Assembly: GCA_013288145.1 (NCBI GenBank)
Contig: JABDCJ010000007.1
Span: forward strand, 1-64,000
Source: Nitrososphaerota archaeon
Lineage (GTDB): Archaea; Thermoproteota; Nitrososphaeria; Nitrososphaerales; CADDZS01
Direction of reading: 5' to 3'
Length of the DNA stretch: 64,000 nucleotides
Shown here: in pieces, positions 1 through 9,965 of the stretch
Layout of the letters: each line of letters begins with the position of its first letter
Position numbering within the stretch: the stretch's first letter is position 1
Made by a program: the position numbers and the translations under genes
The notes under the pieces: generated by a model
The model's database searches: none
What the model was told of the DNA's origin: nothing
What the model saw: only the letters and a program-made list of their open reading frames with translations

Positions 1-279
1 TTTCGCAAGAGGCGTGACCTCGCACAGCCTTATCGCAGAGCCTTTCTTCGCTTCCCCATTGCTGGAGATCTCATACCTACAAGCGACCAATCCTTCATCC
101 TGCAGGACATCCAAATGATGACTAACCATTCGAGGGTGAATTTTGGTCGCGTCCGCGATCTGTTCTACAAACATTGGTTTCTCTGAAGCTTGAAGGACTC
201 GCAGTATCCTGAACCTCTTAGGATGTACCAGAATCTCGGCTTTGCCATCAAGGATGAATTTCAACGTTACACATGTCAT
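1..279 (-). CDS. ArsR-type winged-helix regulator (partial, runs off the left edge)
   Basis: Reading the minus strand from an ATG at 279 gives 93 uninterrupted codons to the window edge. The protein has a short beta entry (ILVHPKRFRILRVL) followed by a helix-turn-helix in which MFVEQIADATKIHPRMVSHH reads as the recognition part and DVLQDEGLVACRY as the wing. This is the usual ArsR/MarR-like archaeal winged helix, so a DNA-binding transcription regulator is expected. The C terminus is missing, so a ligand domain cannot be judged. It is divergent from the SIR2-like gene at 421, but no operator was recognised between them. Confidence 0.75.
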   Translation of the reverse strand, partial: MTCVTLKFILDGKAEILVHPKRFRILRVLQASEKPMFVEQIADATKIHPRMVSHHLDVLQDEGLVACRYEISSNGEAKKGSAIRLCEVTPLAK

Positions 280-420
280 GAACGGCGGACTATTTAAGAA
301 TAGCGTGCATTAGTGCTTCGTAGTAACAGCATTACTATATCAAGCAGCATCAAGTCGATCCCATCTTGAACGATATTGATCGCTTCTGTCCCCGATTCTA
401 AGAGTAATGGCTAACCGGAT

Positions 421-1635
421 ATGAATAGCGTAGCGGGAAAAGTATCCCAAAGCTTTCTACAGTTTGAACGTGGCTATCCTTTTAGATGCATCAATGAAAA
501 AGGGAAAATCACTTACTTTACGTCTACGAAGATCTCGAGATTCTTGAGCTTATCCAATATCAACGAGAGACCATCTGTCACCGTCTTATTGGGTGCTGGT
601 TTTTCAAAATGTGCGGATCTTCCTCTTCAAAATGAGTTTTCGAGCCTTTTGCTATCAGAAGAGTTTGATACCGAAATTGATGTAACAATAACCAGGGCGA
701 TCAAGGATTACCTAGTCGATATATTTGGCTGGAAGGAGGGAGATGCTCTCCCTTCGATGGAGGACATCTTTACCAATATCGATCTATCTGTTCAATCGAA
801 CCATCATCTCGGAATCAAGTACACACCCAAGATACTAAGAGCGTTAGAACGGCTGGCCATACACCGAATCTTTCAAGTTTTGGACAGAAGATTTACTTAC
901 TCTAATGATATTAGAAAATTTCTTACTTCGGTTCGAGCCACTAATGTCACCGCATCATGTAACTTTGTCGTTCTAAATTGGGACATAGTTTTGGAGAAAC
1001 ACCTTACTAGCCTGAACAGGTATGTGAAGATCGACTATTGTTGCGATTCTTTCGATTGGAACAACGTTTCTGGTGGATTGCAATCTGAGGGGGTTAAGAT
1101 TTGCAAGATGCACGGTTCTAGCAACTGGGTTTACTGTAATAATTGTAAATCCCTCTTCTTCGATGTTAACCGAAAAATCTCTCTAACAACGAAATCCTGC
1201 CTTTTACACTCCGATCTCAAGATTTTCGACAAAGGACTAACGACTGGAAGATTCAAAAATCAATTAGGAGCAGCCTTCCGAAACCGAAAATGCAAACGGT
1301 GTCCAAATAATGAGGTCGCCCCCCATATTGCTACTTTCAGTTATAGAAAGTCATTCTCGACTCACGCTTATCCCTCCATTTGGTACAACGCGGAAAGACT
1401 TCTGAGAGATTCCGATCATTGGATTTTTATTGGATATTCGTTGCCGGAGGCTGATTATGAACTCAAACACCTGATAAAAACTGCTCAATACTCTAGATTG
1501 CCAAACCTAGACTCAAAAAGAAAAATTGACGTCGTGGTACATGGCGAATCATCTCGCTCAAAGTACGAGCAATTCTTTGGCTCAGCGAACTTTGAATTGC
1601 ACGTCGGAGGCTTGTCGGAATTTGTATCAAAGTAA
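421..1635 (+). CDS. SIR2-like NAD-binding protein, candidate defence effector
   Basis: 404 aa. The sirtuin-like Rossmann core is visible: GAGFS (residues 58-62) as the nucleotide loop, LNWD (185-188) in place of the usual TNYD, KMHGSSNW (229-236) with the catalytic-type His231, two CxxC pairs (C239/C242 and C291/C294) that could bind zinc, and GYSLPEAD (338-345), typical of the SIR2_2 branch. Stand-alone proteins of this branch are often NAD-depleting antiviral effectors, and that role is inferred here. There is no partner gene with a sensor domain next to it: upstream is a divergent regulator and downstream 0.77 kb of weakly coding DNA. The ATG was chosen because the sequence before it has no longer open frame. 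Confidence 0.8.
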   Translation: MNSVAGKVSQSFLQFERGYPFRCINEKGKITYFTSTKISRFLSLSNINERPSVTVLLGAGFSKCADLPLQNEFSSLLLSEEFDTEIDVTITRAIKDYLVDIFGWKEGDALPSMEDIFTNIDLSVQSNHHLGIKYTPKILRALERLAIHRIFQVLDRRFTYSNDIRKFLTSVRATNVTASCNFVVLNWDIVLEKHLTSLNRYVKIDYCCDSFDWNNVSGGLQSEGVKICKMHGSSNWVYCNNCKSLFFDVNRKISLTTKSCLLHSDLKIFDKGLTTGRFKNQLGAAFRNRKCKRCPNNEVAPHIATFSYRKSFSTHAYPSIWYNAERLLRDSDHWIFIGYSLPEADYELKHLIKTAQYSRLPNLDSKRKIDVVVHGESSRSKYEQFFGSANFELHVGGLSEFVSK

Positions 1636-2422
1636 CCGGATGTTCTCTCTTCACGCTTAGACAAACTCAATCATTGGCAACATGTTATATCCAGGATTTA
1701 CTCTTGATCAAGTCGTTAGTTTCAGGACCTTCGTGAGAACGAATTGCTTTACACCATCGAACAATTCAACCCAGATAAGAAATGCATTCTGATGATATTG
1801 TCGACTTATGAGCAAAGATCTAGGCGAGAAAGGTCGAAAACCTGAAAATGGTTGAAGTCATGAACTAATAGTTTCTGGAGTTCCTAACTCGCAATCCATC
1901 GAGGGATAGACTCAGGCACCAGATCAAGCAACCTACTATTGCGAAATATGGCGCCCGGCAAGTTAAGCTCATTGAAACCCTCAATTTCGGGTTCATCCGT
2001 GGTCCGTGTAGTTGCTGCGCATTAACCTAGAATCGATCCAGATCTGCTTGTCAAATAGTGAGCGACTATTACAAGATTCATCTTTGGTTAGCTTTCCTAC
2101 AAGTGCAGCATTGCTTGAGTTCAGCTTTCTTTTCTTCGATTGAACGAGAATTGGCGATGATGATGTATTAGAAAGATACTTTCTTATTCCATCTACTTCT
2201 AGGCTTTCGACCTTTTTTCCCCGGAAGAGGATAAAAGATGTATCTGAAAAATCGGTTCCGAGCGATTGCTTTAATGACACGATACCATTCGAGACAGATC
2301 TATCTTAAGGCAGAGGAGGTCCCCAAGAAAAACTTGCGTCAGCTATTCAGTTCCTTTTTGGGACATTGCCCTGAGATCTGGAAATGTGTTGAATATTCCA
2401 TTTGAATAGACTGTTCGACCAA
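1636..2422. other. Mostly non-coding gap with one doubtful small ORF
   Basis: No RNA gene or clear promoter is recognised. The only open frame of note is on the minus strand, 2280 to 1993 (95 codons, begins MSLKQSLGTDFSDTSF, rich in Ser and Lys, no known motif). It could be a real small gene or a remnant; the evidence is too thin to choose. Confidence 0.4.
1993..2280 (-). CDS. Doubtful small hypothetical protein
   Basis: A 95-codon ATG frame alone in a 0.77 kb gap. The composition is protein-like (alternating hydrophobic and charged residues such as TSFILFRGKKVESLEV, then a basic patch KKRKLN), but no domain, signal peptide or membrane helix is visible and no ribosome-binding site decides the start. 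It could be the remnant of a longer gene. Confidence 0.3.
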   Translation of the reverse strand: MSLKQSLGTDFSDTSFILFRGKKVESLEVDGIRKYLSNTSSSPILVQSKKRKLNSSNAALVGKLTKDESCNSRSLFDKQIWIDSRLMRSNYTDHG

Positions 2423-5400
2423 ATGATTCTCAGAAGATCTATCACCCTAGTGTCGTTAGCCGTTTTGGTTCTATCGATGGGATTACCTTCCTCATTGCAC
2501 TTCAGAACATCTTACGCTCAAACTATCAATAATCAATCAGGGGCAACAAACCCTGCTTGGCAGTTCTACAATCAAGTATATGGGCGGAATGTTTCAGGTC
2601 AATACAAATCTGGAATCATTACGGTGAAATATGTCGGTACATTCTCCGCTAGCACTGAGAATCTTTCTGTGCAATTTCCTCAAGAAACTCCTGTAGAAAT
2701 GCAAGTCACTAGAATTTCTAATCAGTCATACCTTGTCACAAGGCTGTCAGATTCCGCAAGATTTGTGGAGAACGAATATCTTCCTAAGCAGTCCTCCGCG
2801 AAAATTGCTTTTCCATCAGTCCTAGCTGCCACCGGAACGCTAAACTGGCTATATGGAGTCACTGACTCGGATAACATTCAAGAACTGACCGGAGCTTCCG
2901 TTGACTACTCCTACGGAGGAGGGACTTACTGTTGTGACTACAGCTCGATTAATTTGTGGCTCGGTATCACAACGGATCAAGGATTGTTCATTCAAGTGAC
3001 TGTTACTTGGGGAGTGTCCAATTGCGGCACTCGAGCTACTAATCTTCCGGTGTTTTCGGTGGGGTGGGCTCAAGGGCAGAATTACCAAAGCATATCACAG
3101 TGTCCTTTTACCGGTTACAAGATTATCAAAGGAGATCAATATGTACTACAAGCGGCTTATGATTTGTTTGGAACGAAGTATTGGTATGTATCAGTTTACG
3201 ATCAAACGATTCAAACATATGCAATTCCACCTACCGACATCACGAATGTCAGCTCTACTCCGGGGACTTACGTTCCCGGTGGACAGATGGGAGCTGTTTT
3301 AGAGGGCATTTGTACATCTCAGTCTTGTATGCCCGACGGATCCAACATACCGGGCAATGGAATGAGCTTCACAAATCCAACCGTTTGGTCAAACTGCAAC
3401 CCGACTTCAGCGTGTACTTACAATTGGAATATTTGGACGCATTATTCAAGCACGAGTCCGTCGCCTCCGAATAATGTTAACGTAGTCGTGAGCAACTCTA
3501 GTAACGCCATTACTGAAATGGACTGGGTTTGTTCATCGGGCTCTTGTTCAACGACAGAAGGAGGGAGCATAATTCAAGCGAGCCCATCAAGTACGAGTTC
3601 GACTAGCGTTTCAGGAAGCGGAAATTCAATGATAACGACCATTAGTGGATATTTCCTAAATCCCACTGCGGATAGTGACCCGTCCAACAACTATTTTCTT
3701 TTCAATGTCAATGTGAGTGCGCTTCAGAGTTCAGGATGGAGTCTCGATACTAGTGGTCTAGGCGATCGTGGAGGTCCATCGGTTAGCGTGGCGATACAGC
3801 CAAATTGCGCCAACTGCAATATCGTTCTTCAATCGGGGACCTACTATCCTTCTGGGACTGTTACAACCAACGGTGCCTCAAGAATCAGTGCTAGCATCGC
3901 GATTACAGAAGGAGGGACTGCCGAAATATCGGACAGCTGGATTATTCCCACTTCAAGTTCGACGCAACTAGTGTCAGGCAGTAGTCAGACAATTTCATGG
4001 AACTCTGCGATTAATACTGGCTTTGCAACGACGTTTGCTGGTCAGTACACTTACGACTTCCAAGTCGTGCTACAGGTCCCCGTCGGGGAATTTGCTGGAC
4101 TAACGGCTAATTCAGTCGGACGCTTTTTCCAGACCTGTCTTTTTTGCACTAAAACTGATCAAGTGATTGGCTCAAATCTCAACATCTATGGGGTGGAGCA
4201 GGTAACAACGGATCTTTCTAACTATCTTCAAGGTGCTGAGATCTTTTACAGTGGCTCTGGATTTACACCAAACGGAGCTATTTTCACGTGCTTAACTACA
4301 GCAGGTCAAGGATCGACATTGGCATGTATATCGGGACCTAATGCTAACAACAACGGAATTGTTCAAGGTTCGATGTTGATTGGAACAAACGTAAATCTTG
4401 GAAACGAATCGTTTTACATTGTCGATTCAGCAACTGGGATCTCTTCAAACCCTGTCTCTCTATTCGTCTACACCGGGGTAACCGGATCACTCGATCTAAG
4501 TCCGGCAGAGTCGGCGGCTCCTCCTGCTAATTTTGGGATAAGCGGCTGCGATTTTTCATTCACGTCCATCTCTGGGAATGTGTTCAATTACGCGGCTCAG
4601 CCCAATTGTCAGCTTACTTTGATTTTGTCGTCATATGGCAATGCTCATTATGTTCTTGCAGGGGGGTTCTCGTCGGTCGCATTTTCTACTTGTTCGAGCG
4701 GTTCTTGCGGACAGCTGGACCTGACGTATTACTACCAACTCCAAGAGAGTGCATATTATGTTGTGTCAGACGGTAGTTCCACACCAAGCAACCCTCTGTT
4801 CAGCGGTACTCAATACGGCTCCCCCTCCTCGTTGACATTGACCACGACCCCATCTTCTGTTTGGTTAGACTATGGTACAACTTGGACAATATCACCAGCA
4901 ACTCTCTCCGGATCAAACTCGACAGACCGATGGATTGCTTCCTCCGTATCGACTCTTAGCGGTACAGTCACCGCCGCTGGAAGCATTTCCTCTGAGTTTA
5001 TGCATCAATATTACGTTTCTTTCATCTCATCTCCTTCAAGTGGTGGAACGATTACTCCAATTACAGGCTGGCTCAACGCGGGAAGCTCTGATAGCATTAC
5101 TGCGACATCGAAATCTGGCTACTCGTTTTCCTCTTGGAGTTCCGCTGCAGGGCTGAGTGTGGCTAACCCGACTGCTCCTTCCACTTCCCTGCTCGTTAAT
5201 GGTGCGGGTACGGTTACCGCCAAATTTGTACAGGCAACAAAGGTAACACTCACACTAGGTTCAACTTCAGTGAGAGTCACTCCGAGGGGATCTGTCAAGA
5301 CGACAGCGACCATCAAGGGAACTCCCCAGTCCATCACTCTTTCGTCAGGAACATTGCCAGCAGGAATTACAATCAGTTTTGCAAAAAATCCGGTTACTGA

Positions 5401-5539
5401 CTCCAGCACGGGTGTGAAGGATGCGATTACAATCACAGCTTCTTCCTCGGCAAAGGCAGGGACATACCATATCACCATAACGGCACGTGGTGCCTCTGGA
5501 GTCCAATCGCCGGTAGGTCTAACCGTTCAAGTAACTTGA
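2423..5539 (+). CDS. Large secreted surface protein with InlB-type repeat
   Basis: 1038 aa from the ATG at 2423; an in-frame TTG at 2402 would add seven residues, but the ATG places a normal signal peptide (MILRRSITLVSLAVLVLSMG) at the N terminus with a cut expected near SYAQ. The body is Ser/Thr/Gly-rich beta structure with many Cys, including a Cys-Cys doublet (GGTYCCDYS). Near residues 855-930 lies a divergent InlB B-type repeat (SGYSFSSWSS then TVTAKF). The last ~100 residues form an Ig-like sandwich. No transmembrane helix is seen at the C terminus, so it is probably released or held in the envelope by other contacts. Substrate unknown. Confidence 0.8.
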   Translation: MILRRSITLVSLAVLVLSMGLPSSLHFRTSYAQTINNQSGATNPAWQFYNQVYGRNVSGQYKSGIITVKYVGTFSASTENLSVQFPQETPVEMQVTRISNQSYLVTRLSDSARFVENEYLPKQSSAKIAFPSVLAATGTLNWLYGVTDSDNIQELTGASVDYSYGGGTYCCDYSSINLWLGITTDQGLFIQVTVTWGVSNCGTRATNLPVFSVGWAQGQNYQSISQCPFTGYKIIKGDQYVLQAAYDLFGTKYWYVSVYDQTIQTYAIPPTDITNVSSTPGTYVPGGQMGAVLEGICTSQSCMPDGSNIPGNGMSFTNPTVWSNCNPTSACTYNWNIWTHYSSTSPSPPNNVNVVVSNSSNAITEMDWVCSSGSCSTTEGGSIIQASPSSTSSTSVSGSGNSMITTISGYFLNPTADSDPSNNYFLFNVNVSALQSSGWSLDTSGLGDRGGPSVSVAIQPNCANCNIVLQSGTYYPSGTVTTNGASRISASIAITEGGTAEISDSWIIPTSSSTQLVSGSSQTISWNSAINTGFATTFAGQYTYDFQVVLQVPVGEFAGLTANSVGRFFQTCLFCTKTDQVIGSNLNIYGVEQVTTDLSNYLQGAEIFYSGSGFTPNGAIFTCLTTAGQGSTLACISGPNANNNGIVQGSMLIGTNVNLGNESFYIVDSATGISSNPVSLFVYTGVTGSLDLSPAESAAPPANFGISGCDFSFTSISGNVFNYAAQPNCQLTLILSSYGNAHYVLAGGFSSVAFSTCSSGSCGQLDLTYYYQLQESAYYVVSDGSSTPSNPLFSGTQYGSPSSLTLTTTPSSVWLDYGTTWTISPATLSGSNSTDRWIASSVSTLSGTVTAAGSISSEFMHQYYVSFISSPSSGGTITPITGWLNAGSSDSITATSKSGYSFSSWSSAAGLSVANPTAPSTSLLVNGAGTVTAKFVQATKVTLTLGSTSVRVTPRGSVKTTATIKGTPQSITLSSGTLPAGITISFAKNPVTDSSTGVKDAITITASSSAKAGTYHITITARGASGVQSPVGLTVQVT

Positions 5540-5621
5540 TAGATCTTGTTTTCTGTAGGGATGTATCAACTTCTGAGGGAATGAACCAGACTCTGCCTGG
5601 TTGCTATTTGGGATCTCATTC

Positions 5622-6071
5622 ATGAAGACTCTGACAGCCGTTCTCATCGCGGTGATTGCCGTGATTATGTTAGTCTCGGGAATTGTCCTGGGGATCAACA
5701 GCTTCCCCATAACCAAAACTGAAACGCAGATTATCAAAGTAACTACGAGCACGCTCTGCTTTCAATCAGTCGCAGGCTTACTTCGGATCAGCGTCATAAA
5801 TGACGGAACGAAGAAACCAGTCGAAGGCGTGACCATTTACGGCACAGGAAATGATTCATGTGGAACTTTTGCAGTTGATCGTTCAGTGACTCCTGCCAAT
5901 GGTTCCATCATCGTTGGAGGATCTGTCGCCCAATATTTTCTCGTCGCCGACTATGCAGGAAATAACTATAGCTTCACTACTTATGTGCGCCCGGTTACCA
6001 CAACGAATCTGACGCTCTCGGTTCCTTCAGGAAATCTTAACGTGGCTTACTCCAAACCATTTGGTACGTGA
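5622..6071 (+). CDS. Small membrane-anchored extracellular protein
   Basis: 149 aa from the ATG at 5622 (a TTG at 5601 is possible). The N terminus is a single uncleaved-looking anchor (MKTLTAVLIAVIAVIMLVSG). A short Thr-rich linker (TKTETQIIKVTTST) leads to a small beta domain that resembles a carboxypeptidase-regulatory or Ig-like fold, with two cysteines and several N-glycosylation sequons. It follows the large surface protein by about 80 nt in the same direction, so both may be co-transcribed. It belongs to the same architectural group as the Thr-stalk proteins at 21.9, 23.7 and 40-44 kb. Confidence 0.7.
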   Translation: MKTLTAVLIAVIAVIMLVSGIVLGINSFPITKTETQIIKVTTSTLCFQSVAGLLRISVINDGTKKPVEGVTIYGTGNDSCGTFAVDRSVTPANGSIIVGGSVAQYFLVADYAGNNYSFTTYVRPVTTTNLTLSVPSGNLNVAYSKPFGT

Positions 6072-6166
6072 ATCGTAATAATGCTCCATTATACCGCTGC
6101 GGTTGTTTTCTATGGCTGGTATCAAATGAAGCCTTAATCCCTTTGAAAAATTGAGGAATCAAGCCT

Positions 6167-7366
6167 ATGATTAGAATCAATTCTGTGGACGAACAGGAAT
6201 TGAACTCCCTCGTCGAAGATCCAAACCTTGCCGAACTAGAAGAAATCATTAGCAAGTTCAATATGTTTGAAGCTCTTGGTATTGTAGATGCCGAACTAAA
6301 ACACTCCCGATTTCTGGGCTGGCTACTCAACCCTTCGCAGACTCACAGCATTGGTGACGAATTTCTCAAAATATTCTTGAAATGGATGAGTAAGATAGCC
6401 AACGCACAAAAAATCGCCGCTCCATCGGTCGTTGAGTTTGATTCCTGGGACCTGACCGAGACCGATATTCGTAGAGAGTGGCATAACATCGACATTCTGA
6501 TTCGGAACAGTACATACAAGTTCTCTTGCGTTGTAGAGAACAAGGTCTGGACGAAGGAGCACGATAATCAGCTGGCAAAATACAGAGAAACCGTAGAACG
6601 CTCGTTCCCAGGAAAAAGCATGTTCGTCTTTCTTACGCCTGCTGGCGAAAAACCCTCTGACCCCAATTACATTTCTCTGTCCTATTCGGAAATTCGAGAC
6701 ATGATCATTGTCCTGCTCCAGAGAGAGAAAGACATAAGCGACGACGTGGCAACCCTCCTCAATCACTACAAGATGACTATCGAGCGGGATATTACTCAAG
6801 GTGACCGGATCAAGGAGCTGAGCCGGATGATTTACAGAACGCACCGAAAGGCGCTCGAAACTATCATGCAGGAAGCCGACAGTCTTCAAAATGCGATCCT
6901 CACGATGGTGGCTGCTCTAATACCGGAAAACAATGAACTGCTCTTGGAACAATCAAGTCCTTCGATTGTCCGATTCATAGCAAAGAAATTCGACGATTTA
7001 GTACCCAAAAGCGGTAGCGGACAGTGGATGAAGTCTAGACGGATGCTTGTGTTTGAGTTCAAGGCACTCCCGAACAGATCGGCGATTCATCTTTACATTG
7101 GACCCGGTGATGGAAATATAAGAAATAGAATCTTCGAGGCCGCGAAGAAAGTGGGAAAAGGGACTTTCAACGTGATGGCGCCCAGTCTCTATAGGGAGTA
7201 CAACGAAATCTATCGAAAAGTTATCTTTGACGAAAAATCTATGCACGACCTCGAACCGGAGTCGGATGAACTTGAAGCTCTGCTTCGTAGAGAGTTTGAT
7301 AGTTTCGTTAAGGTCGATCTTCAAAAAATAATCGGGGCGATCCCCAGTCTGTTTGAGGGGCATTGA
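6167..7366 (+). CDS. PD-(D/E)XK nuclease family protein (PDDEXK_4-like)
   Basis: 399 aa, cytosolic. The N-terminal third carries the family landmarks: FNMFEALGI then DAELKHSRFLGWLLNP, then HNIDILI with Asp109 and VVENKVW with Glu124 and Lys126 forming the D-ExK metal centre, and EHDNQLAKYR with the conserved Gln and Tyr. FVFLTPAGEKPSDPNYISLS completes the core. The C-terminal half is not recognised and may bind DNA or a partner. The family is widespread in accessory regions and is often suspected of a restriction role; that is inference here. No methyltransferase lies beside it. Confidence 0.8.
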   Translation: MIRINSVDEQELNSLVEDPNLAELEEIISKFNMFEALGIVDAELKHSRFLGWLLNPSQTHSIGDEFLKIFLKWMSKIANAQKIAAPSVVEFDSWDLTETDIRREWHNIDILIRNSTYKFSCVVENKVWTKEHDNQLAKYRETVERSFPGKSMFVFLTPAGEKPSDPNYISLSYSEIRDMIIVLLQREKDISDDVATLLNHYKMTIERDITQGDRIKELSRMIYRTHRKALETIMQEADSLQNAILTMVAALIPENNELLLEQSSPSIVRFIAKKFDDLVPKSGSGQWMKSRRMLVFEFKALPNRSAIHLYIGPGDGNIRNRIFEAAKKVGKGTFNVMAPSLYREYNEIYRKVIFDEKSMHDLEPESDELEALLRREFDSFVKVDLQKIIGAIPSLFEGH

Positions 7367-7591
7367 CGCGATAATCGACTTTTTCGCAAGATTAGAATAT
7401 TTGCTTGAAGTAGGGTAATATGAGCCAAAGAACTCTCATATTTGGCGTACTAACTTAGTGTAAGCTAGCAAGAACGAAGCAGTCCAGAATTATGCGACCA
7501 TAACATAACAAGCTAGTTTCCAGACTGACATACTAGATCAACCCGCGCGCAAATAATTGTCAAGGTCACAGTAAGGTTTACTCTGATTATT

Positions 7592-7608
7592 GGCATGTTA
7601 AACATGCC
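7592..7608. terminator. Perfect inverted repeat just past the propeller gene stop
   Basis: GGCATGTT and AACATGCC flank a single A, so the site can form a six-pair stem with a TTAAA loop. It lies 9-25 nt downstream of the stop of the minus-strand gene at 7617, a sensible place for a 3' end signal; a dimeric protein site is the alternative. Confidence 0.4.
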
Positions 7609-7616
7609 GAAAGCGC

Positions 7617-9800
7617 CTAAATACAACAGGGAATGACAGAAACAGTACCTTGTCCATAGTCAGCCACATACAAGTTATGATTTTTCGCGTCAAACGCTAT
7701 TCCAATGGGGCTGTTGCCCACACCGATTGTCTTAACAACTGAATTTGTAGAACTGCTGATTTCGGATACTGAGTTTGACTGACCATTGGTAACGTAAACA
7801 TTGTGGGTTGACCCATCGTAGGCAGCATCGAAAGGTCCTTGTCCGACCGACAGCGTCGCGACTATTGTGTTAGTCGCACTACTTATCACCGAGACAGTGT
7901 TTGAATTTAGATTAACGACGTAAATGTTATGATTTGTCGGATCGTAAACTATTCCTTGAGGCGTGTTCCCAACTGGAATAGTCTTGATAATCGCGTTGTT
8001 AGAATTGATTACGACAACGGTATTTGATGTTCCGTCGATTGACGCGTAGACATCTTTGTTGCTAGGATCATAAGCGAGGTAGTCCGGAGATCCCGACACG
8101 GTAATCGTCCTGACGAGCAAGTTCGTCTTGGCATTCAAAACCGAAAGCGTATCCGAGCCGGCGTTTGCAACGTAAATCCTACCATTGGCGGGGTCGCTAA
8201 CAACACCCAGCGGACCATTAAATCCTTTCAGTGTCGAGGTTACCACTCCTGATTTTATGATTGAGATAGTGCTTGAACCGTAATTGGTGGCATAGACTGA
8301 AGTCTTGGAAGCGATGAACGAGTCAAAAAGCGGAGAATTCCCAACGACGACAGTGGAGGTTACGGCGTTAGTATTGGAACTGATTACCGAAACCGTTCCT
8401 GAAAACTCATTAGTGACATAGATATTACCATCTGTTGCATCGTAGGCAACGCCTTCCGGCCCACTTCCGACCGGGATTGTCAAGAGACTACTAGGTTGGC
8501 ATGGATTTGCAATTGTCGACGCGGAATACTGCGCTGACTTTCCAAAATCGTTGACAGTTACGCCGGGGATGTCGTTACCAAAAACAAACGTGCAGGATGT
8601 AGTTTCGCTGTAGAACGGGTAAAACGTTCCACCTACAGCTTCCGTAATGAATTTGATGGAGGTATATGGATTGGAATAAGTACTTGCACCTATGCTTTCC
8701 GGTCCCATTCCTTTACCAGAGGGTGAGCCTATGATTAGAGGCGACGGGTGGTTGATCGAACCATCGGGCCACGACGGAGTGAAAGGAACTCCGTCATAAT
8801 CCAAGTCGGCGCCCTCACACCCCGTTATGCCATGAAGCACCACACAACCAAGATCATCCTGATCGCTGCTATCGGGCGGGGATCCTAATTCAAAATGACC
8901 CGTCTCGAAGGCTAGACTAACATCAATTGATTCGGCTGTCCACGGTACGTAATTACCCGTGCCTGCCGTAGTGAACTCTGGGCGGAAGGAGAATGGAGAG
9001 GTGGCGCAGGTGTTTGGGTTGGTATTCTGAAATCCATTGGCGGAGCTGGCGACCATTGAGCCTACTTGTCCATTCGACTGATCGTTGATAGATGCGAGGA
9101 GACCATTGCTCGTGTCCTCCAAAGTTACGAATAACTTGTCCCCTATATTCATTAGGAGGGGCGAGCCGCCGGGCACGCCAGTAGTCGTGACAAAAGCAAA
9201 GTTGATTGGCTCTAGGCAGTTGCCATTTAAGGTGTAGCTGTCAATAGTTAGGGCGGCACACCATTGGGTGGGGCTACATCCGTATTGGGAGGAGAGATAA
9301 GGCGGATAAAGTTGTAACTCCATAAATGCCGATCCTGCCGAGAGCCCATTTGAATCGCTGTCTGGGGTACAAGCGCCGAAAGGATATGAATTAGGATCGC
9401 AAAGGGCTAATCCTAACCAGATTGTTTCATAAAGTTCAAAGTTCGCGACGGAACTGCCGCTCTGAGTCGGCGTGGGATCTGTTGCTGGTAACGTGAGATT
9501 CCACTGCAAATTGTAACCCGAGCCCGGTGTGGAGGAGTAGAATTTTACAGCCGGCTCATTATGACCCACGTAGTAGCCGTTGTCGGAGTCCCACAGTGGT
9601 TCGGTGCAAATGTAATTCGGGAGATAGTTGTGTTTCGAGGTACTTGAATAGCCGTTACAATCGGACTCGTACGTCACACTATGATGTGCTGAATTTGCCC
9701 CATTGGAGCTTGCCCCGACTAATGATGGGTATTTCATGATTGAGGGTGATAACAAAACAAGAAGCAGAACAATAAACAGAAGCAATGCTCTTGCTTTCAA
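7617..9800 (-). CDS. Secreted YVTN/NHL beta-propeller surface protein
   Basis: 727 aa. The signal peptide is clear (ARALLLFIVLLLVLLSPSI). Residues ~30-440 form a beta-rich domain with many Cys. From ~445 to the end, about seven blades repeat the pattern P-x-G-x-A-Y-D-x-x-x-x-x-I-Y-V-T-N followed by V-S-V-I-S/N, the classic YVTN propeller of archaeal surface-layer proteins. Such proteins usually mediate adhesion or envelope assembly. The start is a TTG at 9800 with a TATA box about 30 nt upstream, so the mRNA is probably leaderless. Confidence 0.85.
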   Translation of the reverse strand: MKARALLLFIVLLLVLLSPSIMKYPSLVGASSNGANSAHHSVTYESDCNGYSSTSKHNYLPNYICTEPLWDSDNGYYVGHNEPAVKFYSSTPGSGYNLQWNLTLPATDPTPTQSGSSVANFELYETIWLGLALCDPNSYPFGACTPDSDSNGLSAGSAFMELQLYPPYLSSQYGCSPTQWCAALTIDSYTLNGNCLEPINFAFVTTTGVPGGSPLLMNIGDKLFVTLEDTSNGLLASINDQSNGQVGSMVASSANGFQNTNPNTCATSPFSFRPEFTTAGTGNYVPWTAESIDVSLAFETGHFELGSPPDSSDQDDLGCVVLHGITGCEGADLDYDGVPFTPSWPDGSINHPSPLIIGSPSGKGMGPESIGASTYSNPYTSIKFITEAVGGTFYPFYSETTSCTFVFGNDIPGVTVNDFGKSAQYSASTIANPCQPSSLLTIPVGSGPEGVAYDATDGNIYVTNEFSGTVSVISSNTNAVTSTVVVGNSPLFDSFIASKTSVYATNYGSSTISIIKSGVVTSTLKGFNGPLGVVSDPANGRIYVANAGSDTLSVLNAKTNLLVRTITVSGSPDYLAYDPSNKDVYASIDGTSNTVVVINSNNAIIKTIPVGNTPQGIVYDPTNHNIYVVNLNSNTVSVISSATNTIVATLSVGQGPFDAAYDGSTHNVYVTNGQSNSVSEISSSTNSVVKTIGVGNSPIGIAFDAKNHNLYVADYGQGTVSVIPCCI

Positions 9801-9826
9801 TTGAACTTTATTTTTGGAAGATTGTT

Positions 9827-9840
9827 CTATATTTATACCC
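9827..9840 (-). promoter_or_regulatory. TATA box for the propeller gene
   Basis: On the minus strand the sequence GGTATAAATATAG sits about 30 nt before the TTG at 9800, the spacing expected for a leaderless archaeal transcript. Confidence 0.55.
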
Positions 9841-9949
9841 TATGGCAATGGGGCAATTGTTCGGTACTCCAGTCATTTTTTGCGTTGTTGGGGAGTTTGA
9901 AATAACTCTAGGCTCTTTCATTTTCTGCTGGGGCACTGGAAAGGTTGAT

Positions 9950-9965
9950 CGGTTCCCGAGAACCG
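9950..9965. promoter_or_regulatory. Inverted repeat between divergent surface genes
   Basis: CGGTTC-CCGA-GAACCG, a perfect six-base inverted repeat in the 318-nt gap between the divergent genes at 9800 (-) and 10119 (+). A shared operator is possible. Nothing else in the gap is recognised apart from the two TATA boxes. Confidence 0.3.

Noticed and set aside
6323..6889. Long minus-strand open frame inside the PD-(D/E)XK gene
   Set aside because: Shadow of the real nuclease, which has clear family motifs on the plus strand.
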